A stretch of 64,000 nucleotides of DNA from Sutcliffiella horikoshii (GTDB taxonomy: Bacteria > Bacillota > Bacilli > Bacillales > Bacillaceae_I), in contig NZ_JAIVKY010000007.1 in NCBI RefSeq assembly GCF_020524325.1, forward strand, positions 1 to 64,000, written 5' to 3'. Shown piece after piece: positions 54,738-64,000 of this stretch (position 1 is the stretch's first letter; each line of letters opens with the position of its first letter). The notes below the pieces were generated by a model. The model was not told where the DNA came from and ran no database searches. It saw nothing but the letters and a program-made list of their open reading frames with translations. The position numbers were made by a program, and so were the translations under genes.

Positions 54738-55664
54738 TCACTCAAAATAACTCCATCTATTACTTCCTTTATTGTTCATATGTTTATCCAGTATACGTCT
54801 TATAGTTTTAAGAGATATTATTTGCCTGCACCATTCGTGAATATTCTTTGTAGAAACAGGCTTCTCCGGAAACAACAACCGAAACTCCCCCACATGCCTC
54901 AATACAACCTCCTCCAGCGTCTCCACCCTATCACACCGCACACACCTCACCGACCGCCCCTCAACCACCACAGACAAGGAAGAACACCTCGCACACACCA
55001 ATCCTTTCCCAACCTGATCATAAGAATACTCTGGTAAATTCTTAAAAGGAGAATCCACGATATGAAGGGAAGTTAGTTTCTCGGCAAGCGAGGTATGCAT
55101 GTTAGTCAATTTAAAAGAAGAATCTTTCTGCAAGCCTTTCAGGTATCTGTTTATTTGGGTAGGGTGAATAAAGGGTTTATCAGGAGGTGAATGGTACAGA
55201 GTGAATTCGGAGTTGATAAAAACCACAGAAGCGATAATTGGTAAGTTAAAGCCGTAACTACTCAGTAGTTGGCGGAGCAGAGAGTTGCATCGATTCAGCT
55301 GATTCAAGGGGTTGGTGACTTCGAAATTTTTGGAGTTTGCTTTTAAGTGCAGTTGATCGGTTCGTGAATCATAGATGTAATCTCCTTCAAAGTTCTTCAC
55401 TTCAAAAAGATAAGCATTCCGAGGGGTAATAATTAGCGAGTCAATTTGAAAAGTAGTGTTATTATGTTTCAGCAAGAGGTCATTTAAAATCAGGTGATTA
55501 GAGCCTTCCAACTTCTCCGTTAAGGCATCAAACATGCACTCTCCTTCATAACCTTTCTCCATATTCCACAAGTATTGCTTTTCTTTCTCAAGAAGCGTCA
55601 TCCGTGCGTTCAGAGCTAAATAGAGCTGCATTTCCATTGACACAGTACGCGATTTAACTAGCAT
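54738..55664 (-). CDS. NERD domain protein with zinc ribbon
   Basis: A 308-residue protein. An N-terminal helix is followed by a NERD domain (about 40-150), a nuclease-related fold with core ITPRNAYLFEVKNFEGDYIY (strand D/E-x-K pattern). The C-terminal part has a CxxC...CxxC zinc ribbon (CARCSS and CVRCDR, near 228-250) and a helix-rich end. DNA processing is possible but not shown. I take the ATG at 55664, which is properly spaced from AAAGGA; the upstream ATG at 55673 abuts that site. It is convergent with the repeat array and the pirin gene. Confidence 0.82.
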   Translation of the reverse strand: MLVKSRTVSMEMQLYLALNARMTLLEKEKQYLWNMEKGYEGECMFDALTEKLEGSNHLILNDLLLKHNNTTFQIDSLIITPRNAYLFEVKNFEGDYIYDSRTDQLHLKANSKNFEVTNPLNQLNRCNSLLRQLLSSYGFNLPIIASVVFINSEFTLYHSPPDKPFIHPTQINRYLKGLQKDSSFKLTNMHTSLAEKLTSLHIVDSPFKNLPEYSYDQVGKGLVCARCSSLSVVVEGRSVRCVRCDRVETLEEVVLRHVGEFRLLFPEKPVSTKNIHEWCRQIISLKTIRRILDKHMNNKGSNRWSYFE

Positions 55665-55851
55665 ATCCCACATCCTTTTCTAAGAGTCTACTTAACTATA
55701 CCAGTTCAACACAACAAATTAAAAGAATTTTCTAAAAATAAATCAAAACCCTCTTTCCTTATTTTACCCTCACCCTTTTTACCTAAATTAGATAGTCTAT
55801 TAAAGCCCTTTCAGTTATGATATATGAAGTATGTTTTATTGGAGGAACGGA

Positions 55852-56718
55852 ATGATTAAGTTAATGGCAGATTCAACTTGTGATTTATCAAATGAAGTGT
55901 TAGAGATGTATGACATCAGTCTGGCGCCATTGAGCATTAATATTGAGGGAAAAACCTATAAAGATAGAGTAGACATTCAACCTGACGAATTTTACGGAAT
56001 GATGGAGGCGCTTTCGGAGTTTCCGACAACCGGAATGCCTAGTCCTGTGGAGTATTTGGCGATTATGAACGAGGCCGTTGAAAGTGGTTATAAAGAGATC
56101 CTGTGTATTTGCATGTCTAGTGGAACAAGTGGCTCCCACCAGTCGGCTGAGTTGGCGAAAGGTTACTTCTTTGAGGAAAATCCGGATTCACCTGTGAAAA
56201 TCCATGTGGTAGATTCCAAGTGTATGAGTCATGGTAGCGGTTGGCTTGTGTTAAAGAGTGCGATGATGAGAGAGAGCGGCGCAACTTTTCAAGAGTTAGT
56301 TGATTTTAACGAAAGCCACAAAACCAATGTGAAACATTTTCTCTCCGTAGATGACCTTGACCATTTAATCAAAAGCGGCAGGCTGACGAATGCGAGCGCA
56401 TTTCTTGGAAAGCTATTAATGTTAAAGCCAATCATGACGATGAAAAATGGTAAAGGGGCCATTGTTGCGAAAGAGAGAGGTTTAAAGCGGGTCCTCAAGC
56501 ATTATGTGGAAGAGTTTATTAAGCGAAACGACCCAAAAATGATCGACTTTATCATAATCGGGTATACGTCAGATATCAAGATTGCAGAAAACCTAAAAAT
56601 AAAGATAGAAAATGAAACAGATTTCACCGGGACTACCCACATTATGCAGATGGGAGTATCTGTTGGTACCCATGTTGGACTTGGAGCGCTTTCCCTGTTC
56701 TTTATGGAAAAAAAATAA
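55852..56718 (+). CDS. DegV family fatty-acid-binding protein
   Basis: A 288-residue protein of the DegV/FakB family, which presents bound fatty acids to the kinase FakA for incorporation into phospholipid. The N-terminal MADSTCDLSNEV, the ligand-binding CMSSGTSGSHQSA and DSKCMSHGSGWL blocks and the SVGTHVGLGALSLFF end are visible. The ATG at 55852 has GGAGG 6 bases upstream; the longer frame from 55831 is rejected. A terminator follows. Confidence 0.9.
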   Translation: MIKLMADSTCDLSNEVLEMYDISLAPLSINIEGKTYKDRVDIQPDEFYGMMEALSEFPTTGMPSPVEYLAIMNEAVESGYKEILCICMSSGTSGSHQSAELAKGYFFEENPDSPVKIHVVDSKCMSHGSGWLVLKSAMMRESGATFQELVDFNESHKTNVKHFLSVDDLDHLIKSGRLTNASAFLGKLLMLKPIMTMKNGKGAIVAKERGLKRVLKHYVEEFIKRNDPKMIDFIIIGYTSDIKIAENLKIKIENETDFTGTTHIMQMGVSVGTHVGLGALSLFFMEKK

Positions 56719-56728
56719 TCTAGAAACT

Positions 56729-56757
56729 AAACCACCTACCATAAAGGTGGTTTTTTC
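56729..56757 (+). terminator. Terminator after the DegV-family gene
   Basis: AAACCACCT and AGGTGGTTT pair around ACCATAA and are followed by TTTT. Confidence 0.9.
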
Positions 56758-56842
56758 GCGTGGATTTTTATCCTTAGAGATTTTATGGTAGTGTTAGTAT
56801 ATCGATATAATAGTTAGAATTTTATAAAAGGGGGTTTTTCCA

Positions 56843-58072
56843 TTGTCGTCAAAACAGAAGAACACGTACACGGATTTACAAAAGCCTACGAAGAGTAATT
56901 GGAGTGTCTTGCTTGGTGCAGCTTTTTTGATGGGGGCATCTGCAATCGGACCAGGATTTTTGACGCAGACGGCTGTATTTACTGAGCAACTATTAGCTAG
57001 TTTCGGTTTTGTTATTTTAATGTCGATTATCTTAGACATCGGGGTACAGGTGAATGTGTGGAGAATCATTGCCGTTTCTAAGAAAAGAGGGCAGGATATA
57101 GCGAACATGGTCTTGCCTGGACTGGGGTATTTCCTAGCTTTTGCGGTCGCCTTGGGCGGTCTGGCATTCAATGTCGGTAATATTGGCGGAGCGGGCCTTG
57201 GAATGAACGTAATTTTCGGTATCGATGTGCGAGTTGGAGCTGCCATCACGGCTGCCATCGCTATAGGCATTTTCTTATCCAAAGAAGCAGGAGTGGCAAT
57301 GGATAAGATTGCTCGTTACTTGGGATTGATGATGGTGTTGCTCACGCTTTACGTAGCATTCCAAAGTAACCCGCCTGTTGGAGAGGCTGTTTTCCGTACG
57401 TTTGCGCCGGAGAAAATTGATGTGTTTGCGATCATTACCCTTGTTGGGGGTACGGTCGGTGGTTATATCACGTTCGCTGGTGGACATAGACTGTTGGATG
57501 CAGGAATTAGCGGTAAGGAAAATTTGCACCAAGTGACGAAGAGTTCGGTATCGGGGATTGTTATTGCATCTATCATGCGGATTTTCTTATTCCTTGCTGT
57601 GCTTGGTGTTGTTGCAACGGGCTTCAAATTAGATCCAAACAACCCGCCGGCATCTGTCTTTATGGAAGCTGCGGGAATGGTCGGTTATAAAATGTTTGGC
57701 CTTGTGCTTTGGGCTGCGGGGATCACCTCAGTTGTCGGGGCAGCTTATACGTCTGTTTCATTTTTACGGACTTTGTCGACAAAAATTGATCAGAATAACT
57801 CAAAAGTCATCATCGGATTCATTGTTGTTTCGACTATCATTTTTGCTTTTATCGGCGAGCCGGTTCTATTGTTGATCTTGGCTGGTGCGTTTAACGGACT
57901 TATATTACCTGTCGCACTTGGCACGTTATTAATTGCGGCGTATAAAAAAGAGATTGTCGGGGATTACAAACATCCGCTATGGTTGACAATCTTTGGAGCG
58001 ATTGTGTTTATCGCAACAGCTTACTTGGCAGCGGTCACGTTGATTAATCAGGTGCCGAAGCTATTTTCATAA
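56843..58072 (+). CDS. ycsG: Nramp-like transporter of the 5-oxoprolinase operon (YcsG type)
   Basis: A 409-residue permease with about eleven helices in the Nramp/LeuT fold; GASAIGPGFLTQTAVF is the first-helix motif. The DPGN metal motif of true Mn/Fe Nramps is replaced by GPGF, so the substrate is probably not a divalent metal. YcsG lies with the 5-oxoprolinase genes in B. subtilis, which suggests 5-oxoproline or a related acid. The start is TTG with AGGGGG 8 bases upstream; TATAAT at 56806-56811 may be the -10. The pxpB gene follows after 30 bases. Confidence 0.88.
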   Translation: MSSKQKNTYTDLQKPTKSNWSVLLGAAFLMGASAIGPGFLTQTAVFTEQLLASFGFVILMSIILDIGVQVNVWRIIAVSKKRGQDIANMVLPGLGYFLAFAVALGGLAFNVGNIGGAGLGMNVIFGIDVRVGAAITAAIAIGIFLSKEAGVAMDKIARYLGLMMVLLTLYVAFQSNPPVGEAVFRTFAPEKIDVFAIITLVGGTVGGYITFAGGHRLLDAGISGKENLHQVTKSSVSGIVIASIMRIFLFLAVLGVVATGFKLDPNNPPASVFMEAAGMVGYKMFGLVLWAAGITSVVGAAYTSVSFLRTLSTKIDQNNSKVIIGFIVVSTIIFAFIGEPVLLLILAGAFNGLILPVALGTLLIAAYKKEIVGDYKHPLWLTIFGAIVFIATAYLAAVTLINQVPKLFS

Positions 58073-58102
58073 AATAGATAGAACTTGAGGAGGGGAGCCG
58101 GA

Positions 58103-58849
58103 TTGAAAATTCAATTTTATCCTTTAGGGGATACAGGAATACAGGTTCTATTTGGGTCCGACATATCAGAAGAAACGAATCAGCTGATACGGATGTTTGC
58201 GGATTACCTTAAGCAGCAAGCTATCGAAGGCATTATAGAGTGGGTGCCGGCTTATACGACGCTCACTATTTTCTATCAACCAGATAAAATCATATATAAG
58301 GATTTGTGCAAAAAACTCGAGGATATACAGGAGTCGCTGCAAAAGGCAGACTATCCATCCGACTCTACTGTTTATGAAATCCCCGTCTTGTATGGGGGAG
58401 AAGTTGGTCCTGACCTTAATGAAGTTGCAACCCACAATGGATTAAACGAAGACGAGGTCATCTCTATCCATTCTGCCAAGCCTTATCTCATTTACATGAT
58501 GGGTTTTGTCCCTGGCTTTCCTTACCTGGGTGGAATGCCATCGCAAATAGCTACCCCAAGACGTGAGAATCCGCGTGCGAAAATTGAGGCAGGTTCTGTT
58601 GGGATAGCAGGGGAACAAACAGGGGTGTATCCATTGGAAACTCCAGGTGGTTGGCAAATTATCGGGAGGACGCCCGTAAAGCTTTATGATCCGGAAAGGG
58701 AGGAGCCAATCCTTTTATCTGCCGGTTCTTATATCCGCTTTGTTCCTGTTGATCAAAAAGGATATGAAGATATAGAAGAAGCCGTTACACGTGGAGAATA
58801 CAACGTGAAAAGTTATGCAAAAGGGGGAGCAAACAATGAAGACCGTTGA
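58103..58849 (+). CDS. pxpB: 5-oxoprolinase subunit PxpB (KipI)
   Basis: A 248-residue subunit of the ATP-dependent 5-oxoprolinase that recycles 5-oxoproline to glutamate. Typical blocks are [26 protein letters not shown] and [12 protein letters not shown]. The TTG at 58103 follows GAGGAGGGG and gives the family N-terminus; the frame opens earlier at 58085. In B. subtilis the homologue KipI also inhibits the sporulation kinase KinA. Its end overlaps pxpA by 14 bases. Confidence 0.93.
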   Translation: MKIQFYPLGDTGIQVLFGSDISEETNQLIRMFADYLKQQAIEGIIEWVPAYTTLTIFYQPDKIIYKDLCKKLEDIQESLQKADYPSDSTVYEIPVLYGGEVGPDLNEVATHNGLNEDEVISIHSAKPYLIYMMGFVPGFPYLGGMPSQIATPRRENPRAKIEAGSVGIAGEQTGVYPLETPGGWQIIGRTPVKLYDPEREEPILLSAGSYIRFVPVDQKGYEDIEEAVTRGEYNVKSYAKGGANNEDR

Positions 58850-59609
58850 TTTAAACAGTGATTTAGGGGAAAGCTTTGGTGCCTATACGATTGGAAATGA
58901 CGAAGAAGTACTTAAATATATTTCTTCAGCTAATATCGCATGCGGTTTTCACGCTGGGGATTACAACGTTTTAATGAGCACGGTAAAAAAAGCTGCGGAG
59001 CTTGGCGTCTCCATTGGAGCTCACCCAGGTTTTCCTGACCTTGCCGGATTTGGCCGCCGGGATATGCATATGAGCAAAAAGGAAATCTTCAACCTTGTAG
59101 TCTATCAAATCGGGGCAATCCAAGCGGCTGCGACGGTTGCTGGTACATATGTGAACCATGTTAAACCCCATGGCGCTCTGTATAATCTTGCGTCCAAAGA
59201 TGAAATGGTAGCTACAGCAATAGCGGAAGCAGTTCACGCGGTCGATCCTGATTTAGTTTTATTCGGCTTGGCTGGAAGTGAACTTGTTCGGGCAGGGGAA
59301 AAAGTTGGATTAAAAGTGGCACAGGAAGTTTTCGCTGACAGGACCTATCAACCAGACGGCACGCTTACTCCAAGGTCGCAAGCTAACGCGATGATTCATG
59401 ATGCAAACCTTGCTGTCGAGCGTGTATTAAGGATGGTCACAGATGGGAAAGTGCGGGCGGTTAATGGAGAAGATATTTTTATCCAAGCAGATACCATCTG
59501 TGTGCACGGAGATGAGCCGGAGGCGTTGGAATTTGTGAGAAAACTTAGAGTGAAACTTGAGGAAAACAAAGTGGCGATTCAAGCTTTTAAGGCGGTGGAT
59601 CATTCATGA
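58836..59609 (+). CDS. pxpA: 5-oxoprolinase subunit PxpA (LamB/YcsF family)
   Basis: A 257-residue subunit with a TIM-barrel-like LamB/YcsF domain: [13 protein letters not shown] near 4-16, [11 protein letters not shown] near 36-46, [10 protein letters not shown] and the KPHGALYN block. With PxpB and PxpC it hydrolyses 5-oxoproline with ATP. AAGGGGGAGC, inside the end of pxpB, sets the ATG at 58836. It overlaps pxpC by 4 bases (ATGA). Confidence 0.94.
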   Translation: MKTVDLNSDLGESFGAYTIGNDEEVLKYISSANIACGFHAGDYNVLMSTVKKAAELGVSIGAHPGFPDLAGFGRRDMHMSKKEIFNLVVYQIGAIQAAATVAGTYVNHVKPHGALYNLASKDEMVATAIAEAVHAVDPDLVLFGLAGSELVRAGEKVGLKVAQEVFADRTYQPDGTLTPRSQANAMIHDANLAVERVLRMVTDGKVRAVNGEDIFIQADTICVHGDEPEALEFVRKLRVKLEENKVAIQAFKAVDHS

Positions 59610-60550
59610 GCCTTCCTCTTTTTCAAGTTATGAAACCCGGCTTACTTACAACTCTCCAGGATTTAGGCCGGACAGGCTATCAGGAGTTCGGGATGGTAGT
59701 TGCCGGTGCGATGGATCATTATGCTCTTCAGATCGGGAATCTTTTAGTTGGTAACGAAAAGGGAGAAGCTGCGCTCGAAGTCACCATCATGGGTCCGGAA
59801 TTAAAGGCGCTAGAGGACGGAGTGATAGCCATTTGCGGTGGCAATCTATCCCCGAAAGTTAATGGCAAGCAAGCTCCTATGTGGAAAAGTTTCAAGGTGA
59901 AAAAAGGGGAGCTTATAGAGTTTGGGAGGCCAGTGGAAGGAGCCCGTGCCTATATTTGTGTGGCAGGTGGCTTAGATGTACCAGTCGTGATGGGAAGTAA
60001 GTCGACATACTTGAAGGCACAAATAGGCGGATTTCAGGGCAGGGCATTGGAAAAAGATGATGTATTATACGGAGAACCTTCGCTTGAAGCATCAACCGGT
60101 CGTTCCATCCATCCTGACGCAATCCCATCTTATAAAAAAGAGATGGAAATTAGAGTATGCCTTGGACCGCATCTCGATGCCTTTCGTGAATCTTCTGTGG
60201 AAACGTTTTTGTCTGCGACCTACGAAGTTACTCCACAATCAGATCGTATGGGATACAGATTGAAAGGACCAAAAATCGAGCATAAAACCTCTGCTGATAT
60301 CATTTCAGAAGCGATTCCTTTAGGTGGAATCCAAGTGCCTGCCGATGGAAGCCCGATCCTTTTAATGGCAGACCGCCAGACGACTGGAGGATATACAAGG
60401 ATTGCAACGGTCATATCCTATGACATTCCTCTTTTAGCTCAGGCTCAGCCAGGCACTTCTATCCGATTCAAGGAAGTGTCTGTGGAAGAGGCACAAAACT
60501 TGTACCAAAAAAGAGCCAAGCTTTTCAGCGTTCTCGGAAAAGTGACCTGA
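59606..60550 (+). CDS. pxpC: 5-oxoprolinase subunit PxpC (KipA)
   Basis: A 314-residue biotin-dependent-carboxylase-like subunit paired with PxpB. Visible family blocks are [20 protein letters not shown] near 10-29, [10 protein letters not shown]-type [12 protein letters not shown] near 110, [12 protein letters not shown] and LPLGGIQVP-like [11 protein letters not shown]. It starts within the pxpA stop and is the last gene of the operon, ending at a bidirectional terminator. Confidence 0.93.
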   Translation: MSLPLFQVMKPGLLTTLQDLGRTGYQEFGMVVAGAMDHYALQIGNLLVGNEKGEAALEVTIMGPELKALEDGVIAICGGNLSPKVNGKQAPMWKSFKVKKGELIEFGRPVEGARAYICVAGGLDVPVVMGSKSTYLKAQIGGFQGRALEKDDVLYGEPSLEASTGRSIHPDAIPSYKKEMEIRVCLGPHLDAFRESSVETFLSATYEVTPQSDRMGYRLKGPKIEHKTSADIISEAIPLGGIQVPADGSPILLMADRQTTGGYTRIATVISYDIPLLAQAQPGTSIRFKEVSVEEAQNLYQKRAKLFSVLGKVT

Positions 60551-60561
60551 TAAATATAATT

Positions 60562-60605
60562 ATAAAAAAATCCTGTCTCCATAATTGGAGACAGGATTTT
60601 TTCTA
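60562..60605. terminator. Bidirectional terminator
   Basis: AAAATCCTGTCTCC (60567-60580) and GGAGACAGGATTTT (60587-60600) form a perfect 14-bp stem with A and T runs on either side. It serves the pxp operon and the convergent TRAP operon. Confidence 0.95.
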
Positions 60606-60609
60606 TAAA

Positions 60610-62619
60610 TTAGTTTGCTTCTCTTAGAGTGTTTCCTGCACCTTTGCCAGTATTCCCGCGCTTCCAGAAGATCTGTAACGCTAGCATAATACCAAATGCG
60701 ATGAATCCGAAGATATCTGTATTGGCTTCAGGATAGATTAACAATAAACCTGTAGAAACAGTAAGGATACGCTCGATCCAATGAAGTTTTCTATACCAGA
60801 AACCGATAAGGCCTGCACCGATGGAGATCATACCAACAATAGAGGTCACAAGGATCCAAGCAACTTCAGGAATGGACGTATCAATCATAAGCAACTGCGG
60901 CTGGAACACAAACATATACGGAATGATGAACGCAGCAATCGCAAGTTTAGATGCATTAATACCTGTGCGTATCGGTTCCCCTTTGGATATCCCTGTAGCA
61001 GCAAATGCGGCTAAGGCAACCGGCGGGGTGATATCGGCTACAATTCCGAAGTAGAATACAAACATGTGAGCTGCGAGAACCGGGATAGCAACTTCCAATT
61101 GGTCGTTAAGCGCTAAAATTGCAGGAAGTGCAATCGTAGACGTAATGATATAGTTTGCAGTCGTCGGTGAACCCATTCCCAAGATGATAGACGCGATCAT
61201 CGTAAAGAATAGAGTCAGTAATAATAGTAACGTTGGCGTGGATGTAATGGCAGCAGCCATACTTACAAGGCTGTTTCCAAGTTTAAGTCCAAGACCAGTT
61301 TTCGTTACAACCCCAACGATAATACCGGCACATGCCGTTGCGGCTGCAACACCAAGAGCTGTACGTGCTCCATTTGTCAGAGCAAGGATAAATTTAGCTG
61401 GCGTAATTCTTGTATCTTTTCTAAATAAACTCACAATAATTGTACTTAAAATACCTAATAAAGCCGTTCTCTCAATACTGAAACCTTGGAATAATAGAAC
61501 AACAATCACGATGATTGGAAGTAAGAGATGAATCTTTTTTAGTACTTCCATTTTCTTTGGAATTTCTTCCTTAGGCAAACCGAGTAACCCTTGTTTCTTT
61601 GCTTCTAAGTGGGTCATGATCCAAATTCCGGAGAAGTAGAGAATCGCAGGAATTGTTGCAGCTTTAGCAATTTCCCAATAAGGAACACCTGCAAATTCGA
61701 TCATCAAGAAGGCTGCGGCGCCCATTATTGGCGGCATGATTTGTCCACCAGTGGACGAGGCTGCTTCTACTGCTCCAGCGAAGTTACGGTGATACCCTAG
61801 TCGTTTCATCAGCGGGATCGTATAAGACCCAGTCGTCACAGTGTTAGCAACAGAACTACCAGAGATGGTTCCTTGCAAAGCACTGGAGAAAATAGCAACT
61901 TTTGCAGGTCCGCCTGTACGTCTTCCTGCTAGTGAAATCGCCAAATCATTAAAATAGTTCCCAACTCCAGTTTGAACCAAGAACGCACCAAATAATAAGA
62001 ATAAGAAAATATAGGTAGATGATACCTGTAACGGCGTACCTAGGATTCCATCTGTTGTAAAGAACATAGATTGAATCAATTGTTCGAGACTAAGCCCTCT
62101 ATGAATAAGCATTCCCGGCATGTATGGACCGAAAAGCGCGTAAACCATAAATACGACGGCGATAATGGTAATTGGTAAGCCAATTGCACGTCTTGTTGCT
62201 TCAATAACTAAGAGGATGGCCAAGCCACCAATAACAGCTTGGGCGGAAGTGATGCTTCCAATCTGTTGAACTAACGTATCATAGTAAACAGGCCAATACC
62301 CGCATACAACAACAGTCAATCCAACTAAAATATAATCATACCAAGCAATTTTTGTTTTATTTCCACCTTTTCTGGCTGGAAATAGCAAGAATATCAAGGT
62401 CAAAGCAAAACCTAAGTGAACAGTACGTTGTAGGTATGCGGTAAGCTGACCAAATATTCCTGTATATAGTTGAAAAAGGGAAAAGGCAATCAACATAAAG
62501 AAGACAACTTTTGCTGCGTAACCGGTAAGGTTTCTTGTTTGTGCATCCGGATCGTACTTCTCAAGCAACTTTTCTTGTTCTTCAGCCGTTAATTCCAGAC
62601 GGTCGTTTTTTTCACTCAT
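60610..62619 (-). CDS. TRAP transporter fused 4TM/12TM permease (DctQM fusion, TAXI type)
   Basis: A 669-residue permease in which the small DctQ-like part (about 30-180) is joined to the large DctM part (about 190-640). The DctM signatures GTISGSSVANTVTTGSYTIP and GGQIMPPIMGAAAF are clear. It moves a carboxylate with Na+ or H+ using a TAXI-type binding protein. AAAGGAATG precedes the ATG. It overlaps the DUF1850 gene by 8 bases and is the last gene of the operon. Confidence 0.93.
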   Translation of the reverse strand: MSEKNDRLELTAEEQEKLLEKYDPDAQTRNLTGYAAKVVFFMLIAFSLFQLYTGIFGQLTAYLQRTVHLGFALTLIFLLFPARKGGNKTKIAWYDYILVGLTVVVCGYWPVYYDTLVQQIGSITSAQAVIGGLAILLVIEATRRAIGLPITIIAVVFMVYALFGPYMPGMLIHRGLSLEQLIQSMFFTTDGILGTPLQVSSTYIFLFLLFGAFLVQTGVGNYFNDLAISLAGRRTGGPAKVAIFSSALQGTISGSSVANTVTTGSYTIPLMKRLGYHRNFAGAVEAASSTGGQIMPPIMGAAAFLMIEFAGVPYWEIAKAATIPAILYFSGIWIMTHLEAKKQGLLGLPKEEIPKKMEVLKKIHLLLPIIVIVVLLFQGFSIERTALLGILSTIIVSLFRKDTRITPAKFILALTNGARTALGVAAATACAGIIVGVVTKTGLGLKLGNSLVSMAAAITSTPTLLLLLTLFFTMIASIILGMGSPTTANYIITSTIALPAILALNDQLEVAIPVLAAHMFVFYFGIVADITPPVALAAFAATGISKGEPIRTGINASKLAIAAFIIPYMFVFQPQLLMIDTSIPEVAWILVTSIVGMISIGAGLIGFWYRKLHWIERILTVSTGLLLIYPEANTDIFGFIAFGIMLALQIFWKRGNTGKGAGNTLREAN

Positions 62620-63139
62620 GAATTTTCATTCCTTTCATATACTGCCATAATGTCAACTGTTTTACTCTTACATTATACCAGTCTCCTGGAGTAAAGTATT
62701 CGTTGAACCATACCATCTTTTCTCCATTCTCGCCCCAGGCAAGGCGGTTCTTGGAAACGGTTTTTCCGTTTCGGACATTCATGGAGGAGAATACATTATT
62801 TAAATCTCTTATATGATATTTTCCATCTTCATATACAAATTCTTCTCCCTCTTCCGCATTTGATGGCATGCCTATCCCGAATTCTTCATAAATTATTTCT
62901 GTTTGCACGATGTCGTGATCATCTCGCACCTTATACTTTTCCACCACATCTGTTAAATGGATGGAGTGGGTAAAGATGATTTGAAATGTCTCTTCTTCAT
63001 CTATGGGGAGGAATGCTTGTATTTGTTCGGTGTTTTGTACATGGAAAACTAGCGCGGTTCGAAATGGGACCAAAAAAAGGCCCAATAAGAGTAATACGGT
63101 TGTAGAGGATAAAATAATAGCAATAACTTTCTTTTTCAT
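62612..63139 (-). CDS. DUF1850 protein of the TAXI-TRAP operon
   Basis: A 175-residue protein with an N-terminal signal or anchor helix (about 5-26) and an extracytoplasmic beta-rich domain. DUF1850 members occur almost only between a TAXI binding protein and a fused TRAP permease, as here; the block FTHSIHLTDVVEKYKV is typical. The precise role is unknown; a scaffold for the binding protein is possible. Confidence 0.85.
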   Translation of the reverse strand: MKKKVIAIILSSTTVLLLLGLFLVPFRTALVFHVQNTEQIQAFLPIDEEETFQIIFTHSIHLTDVVEKYKVRDDHDIVQTEIIYEEFGIGMPSNAEEGEEFVYEDGKYHIRDLNNVFSSMNVRNGKTVSKNRLAWGENGEKMVWFNEYFTPGDWYNVRVKQLTLWQYMKGMKIHE

Positions 63140-63177
63140 GGTAACCCACCTAAAAATGGCTAATAGCCGCTCATAAA

Positions 63178-63220
63178 TAAAAAAGAAGGACCGACAGCAT
63201 AATGAAAATTAAGTGTCGGC
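63178..63220 (-). terminator. Terminator or attenuator inside the TRAP operon
   Basis: On the minus strand CCGACA and TGTCGG (63214-63219 with 63191-63196) enclose a 17-base loop and are followed by TCCTTCTTTTTT. Placed between the binding-protein gene and the DUF1850 gene, it would give more binding protein than permease. Confidence 0.6.
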
Positions 63221-63243
63221 CAAATTGGTCCTGTTAACTATAA

Positions 63244-64000
63244 TTAATCTAATAGACCTTCTTCTTTAAAGTACTTCTCAGCACCAGGGTGGAAGTCGAT
63301 ACCAATTCCATCTGTTGCTGTTTCAAGTGTGATGAATTCACCCTTAGCGTGGGAAATTGCATCTGTATTTTCATAGATTGCTTTTGTGATTTTGTAAACT
63401 AGATCTTCAGAAAGATCTTTGGATACTGCCAACATCGCAAGTACCGCTACTGTGTTTACTTCATTGTCCATGCCGTAAGTTCCAGCTGGAATTGTATTTG
63501 CAGCATAGTAAGGGTATTTTTCTACCAACTCATCTACTTTTTCTTGAGCAATTGGGACAATGCTTACAGGGTTAGTAGCGGACAAACCGTCAACTGCACC
63601 TGTTGGAGTACCAGAAGTGATGAAAGCTGCATCGATGTTACCATCTTGGATTCCACCAGTAGACTCACCAAAGTCTAGGTTTTGAGCATCGATATCATCC
63701 ATTGTCATGCCGTGGATTTCAAGGATTTGCTCTGCATTGATGTAAGTACCTGAACCAGGAGCACCTACAGAAACTTTTTTCCCTTTCAAATCTTCTACAC
63801 TAGTAATTCCAGAGTCAGCAAGTGTTACAATTTGAACGGTTTCTGGATATAGAGATCCAAGTGCCAAGACATTGTCAACTGCTTTCCCTTCAAATGCGTT
63901 CGTACCTTCTACAGCATTAGCCATAACGTCTGTTTGTACGAAAGCGATTTCTGCTTCACCCTCAGCTAGAGCTACTACATTATCAGCAGAAGCATTGGAA
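63244..64000 (-). CDS. TAXI-family TRAP solute-binding protein, 5' part outside the window
   Basis: The visible 252 codons form the C-terminal part of a TAXI-type extracytoplasmic binding protein. The reading frame stays open to the window edge, and residues before the first internal Met (ASADNVVALAEGEAEIAFVQ) are family sequence. So the true start and signal peptide lie beyond 64000. Typical blocks are GKKVSVGAPGSGTYINAEQI and GIDFHPGAEKYFKEEGLL. It captures a dicarboxylate or amino-acid-like ligand; the ligand is unknown. It is the first gene of the three-gene operon on the minus strand within this window. Confidence 0.93.
   Translation of the reverse strand, partial: SNASADNVVALAEGEAEIAFVQTDVMANAVEGTNAFEGKAVDNVLALGSLYPETVQIVTLADSGITSVEDLKGKKVSVGAPGSGTYINAEQILEIHGMTMDDIDAQNLDFGESTGGIQDGNIDAAFITSGTPTGAVDGLSATNPVSIVPIAQEKVDELVEKYPYYAANTIPAGTYGMDNEVNTVAVLAMLAVSKDLSEDLVYKITKAIYENTDAISHAKGEFITLETATDGIGIDFHPGAEKYFKEEGLLD

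Noticed and set aside
56843-58072. Manganese/iron Nramp transporter
   Set aside because: The DPGN motif for metal binding is GPGF here, and the gene belongs to the 5-oxoprolinase operon.
63244-63924. A complete 226-residue binding protein starting at 63924
   Set aside because: The frame continues with family sequence to the window end, so the gene is truncated by the window and the internal Met is not the start.

Overview
The window looks like an origin-proximal stretch of a Bacillaceae (Firmicutes) chromosome. The first 17.5 kb keeps the Bacillus subtilis order yybS-gdpP-rplI-dnaB(dnaC)-purA-tRNA(Lys,Glu,Asp,Phe)-walRKHIJ-htrC(yyxA)-CxxH/CxxC protein-rlmH, all on the + strand. Strong AGGAGG-type ribosome sites, many GTG/TTG starts and hairpin-plus-T-run terminators fit this assignment. 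I cannot name the species from sequence alone.

Region by region: 1-17.5 kb is the conserved core (c-di-AMP turnover, ribosomal protein L9, replicative helicase, AMP synthesis, tRNAs, the WalRK cell-wall two-component operon, a surface HtrA protease and the rRNA methyltransferase RlmH). Its control sites can be read directly: a PurR operator pair before purA, a perfect WalR box before a LysM/G5/M23 wall peptidase, and a cluster of DnaA boxes around the CxxH/CxxC gene. From 17.6 kb the content is accessory: an alcohol dehydrogenase with a cre site; a secreted Pro/Lys-rich protein; a 1231-residue GH18-deacetylase-glycosyltransferase fusion; and a compact minus-strand operon (24.3-28.0 kb) encoding a Ycf46-type AAA ATPase, a Ycf35/DUF1257 protein, a DUF2997 protein, a membrane helix-hairpin-helix protein and a radical-SAM activase-like protein. 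That operon is the best candidate here for an uncharacterised system.

28-38 kb holds DUF4385, a penicillin acylase, an M14 carboxypeptidase, an acyltransferase, a GGDEF protein, two gene relics, a coiled-coil exported protein and an HD-GYP protein. 37.4-42.8 kb is a beta-glucan unit: a LacI-type regulator, then a perfect cre site and a dyad, then a 1354-residue GH16 glucanase. 42.8-46.2 kb is studded with a palindromic repeat family (GGGGACAG...CCTGTCCC) that touches gene ends and ribosome sites. 46.3-53.3 kb has a second GGDEF protein, a K+ channel next to an ATP-grasp/DUF350/lipoprotein operon, small membrane proteins and malate:quinone oxidoreductase. 53.5-60.6 kb carries a pirin, a six-unit array of 52-bp repeats, a NERD protein, a DegV protein and the 5-oxoprolinase operon (Nramp-like transporter, pxpB, pxpA, pxpC). 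The window ends inside a TAXI-type TRAP transporter operon on the minus strand.

Two structural signals recur outside the genes. Three tandem arrays (6861-7018, 7620-7723, 54373-54684) all have an exact 52-bp period and end-to-end inverted symmetry, and two of them share a consensus. The separate GGGACAG palindrome family is concentrated between 42.7 and 46.2 kb.
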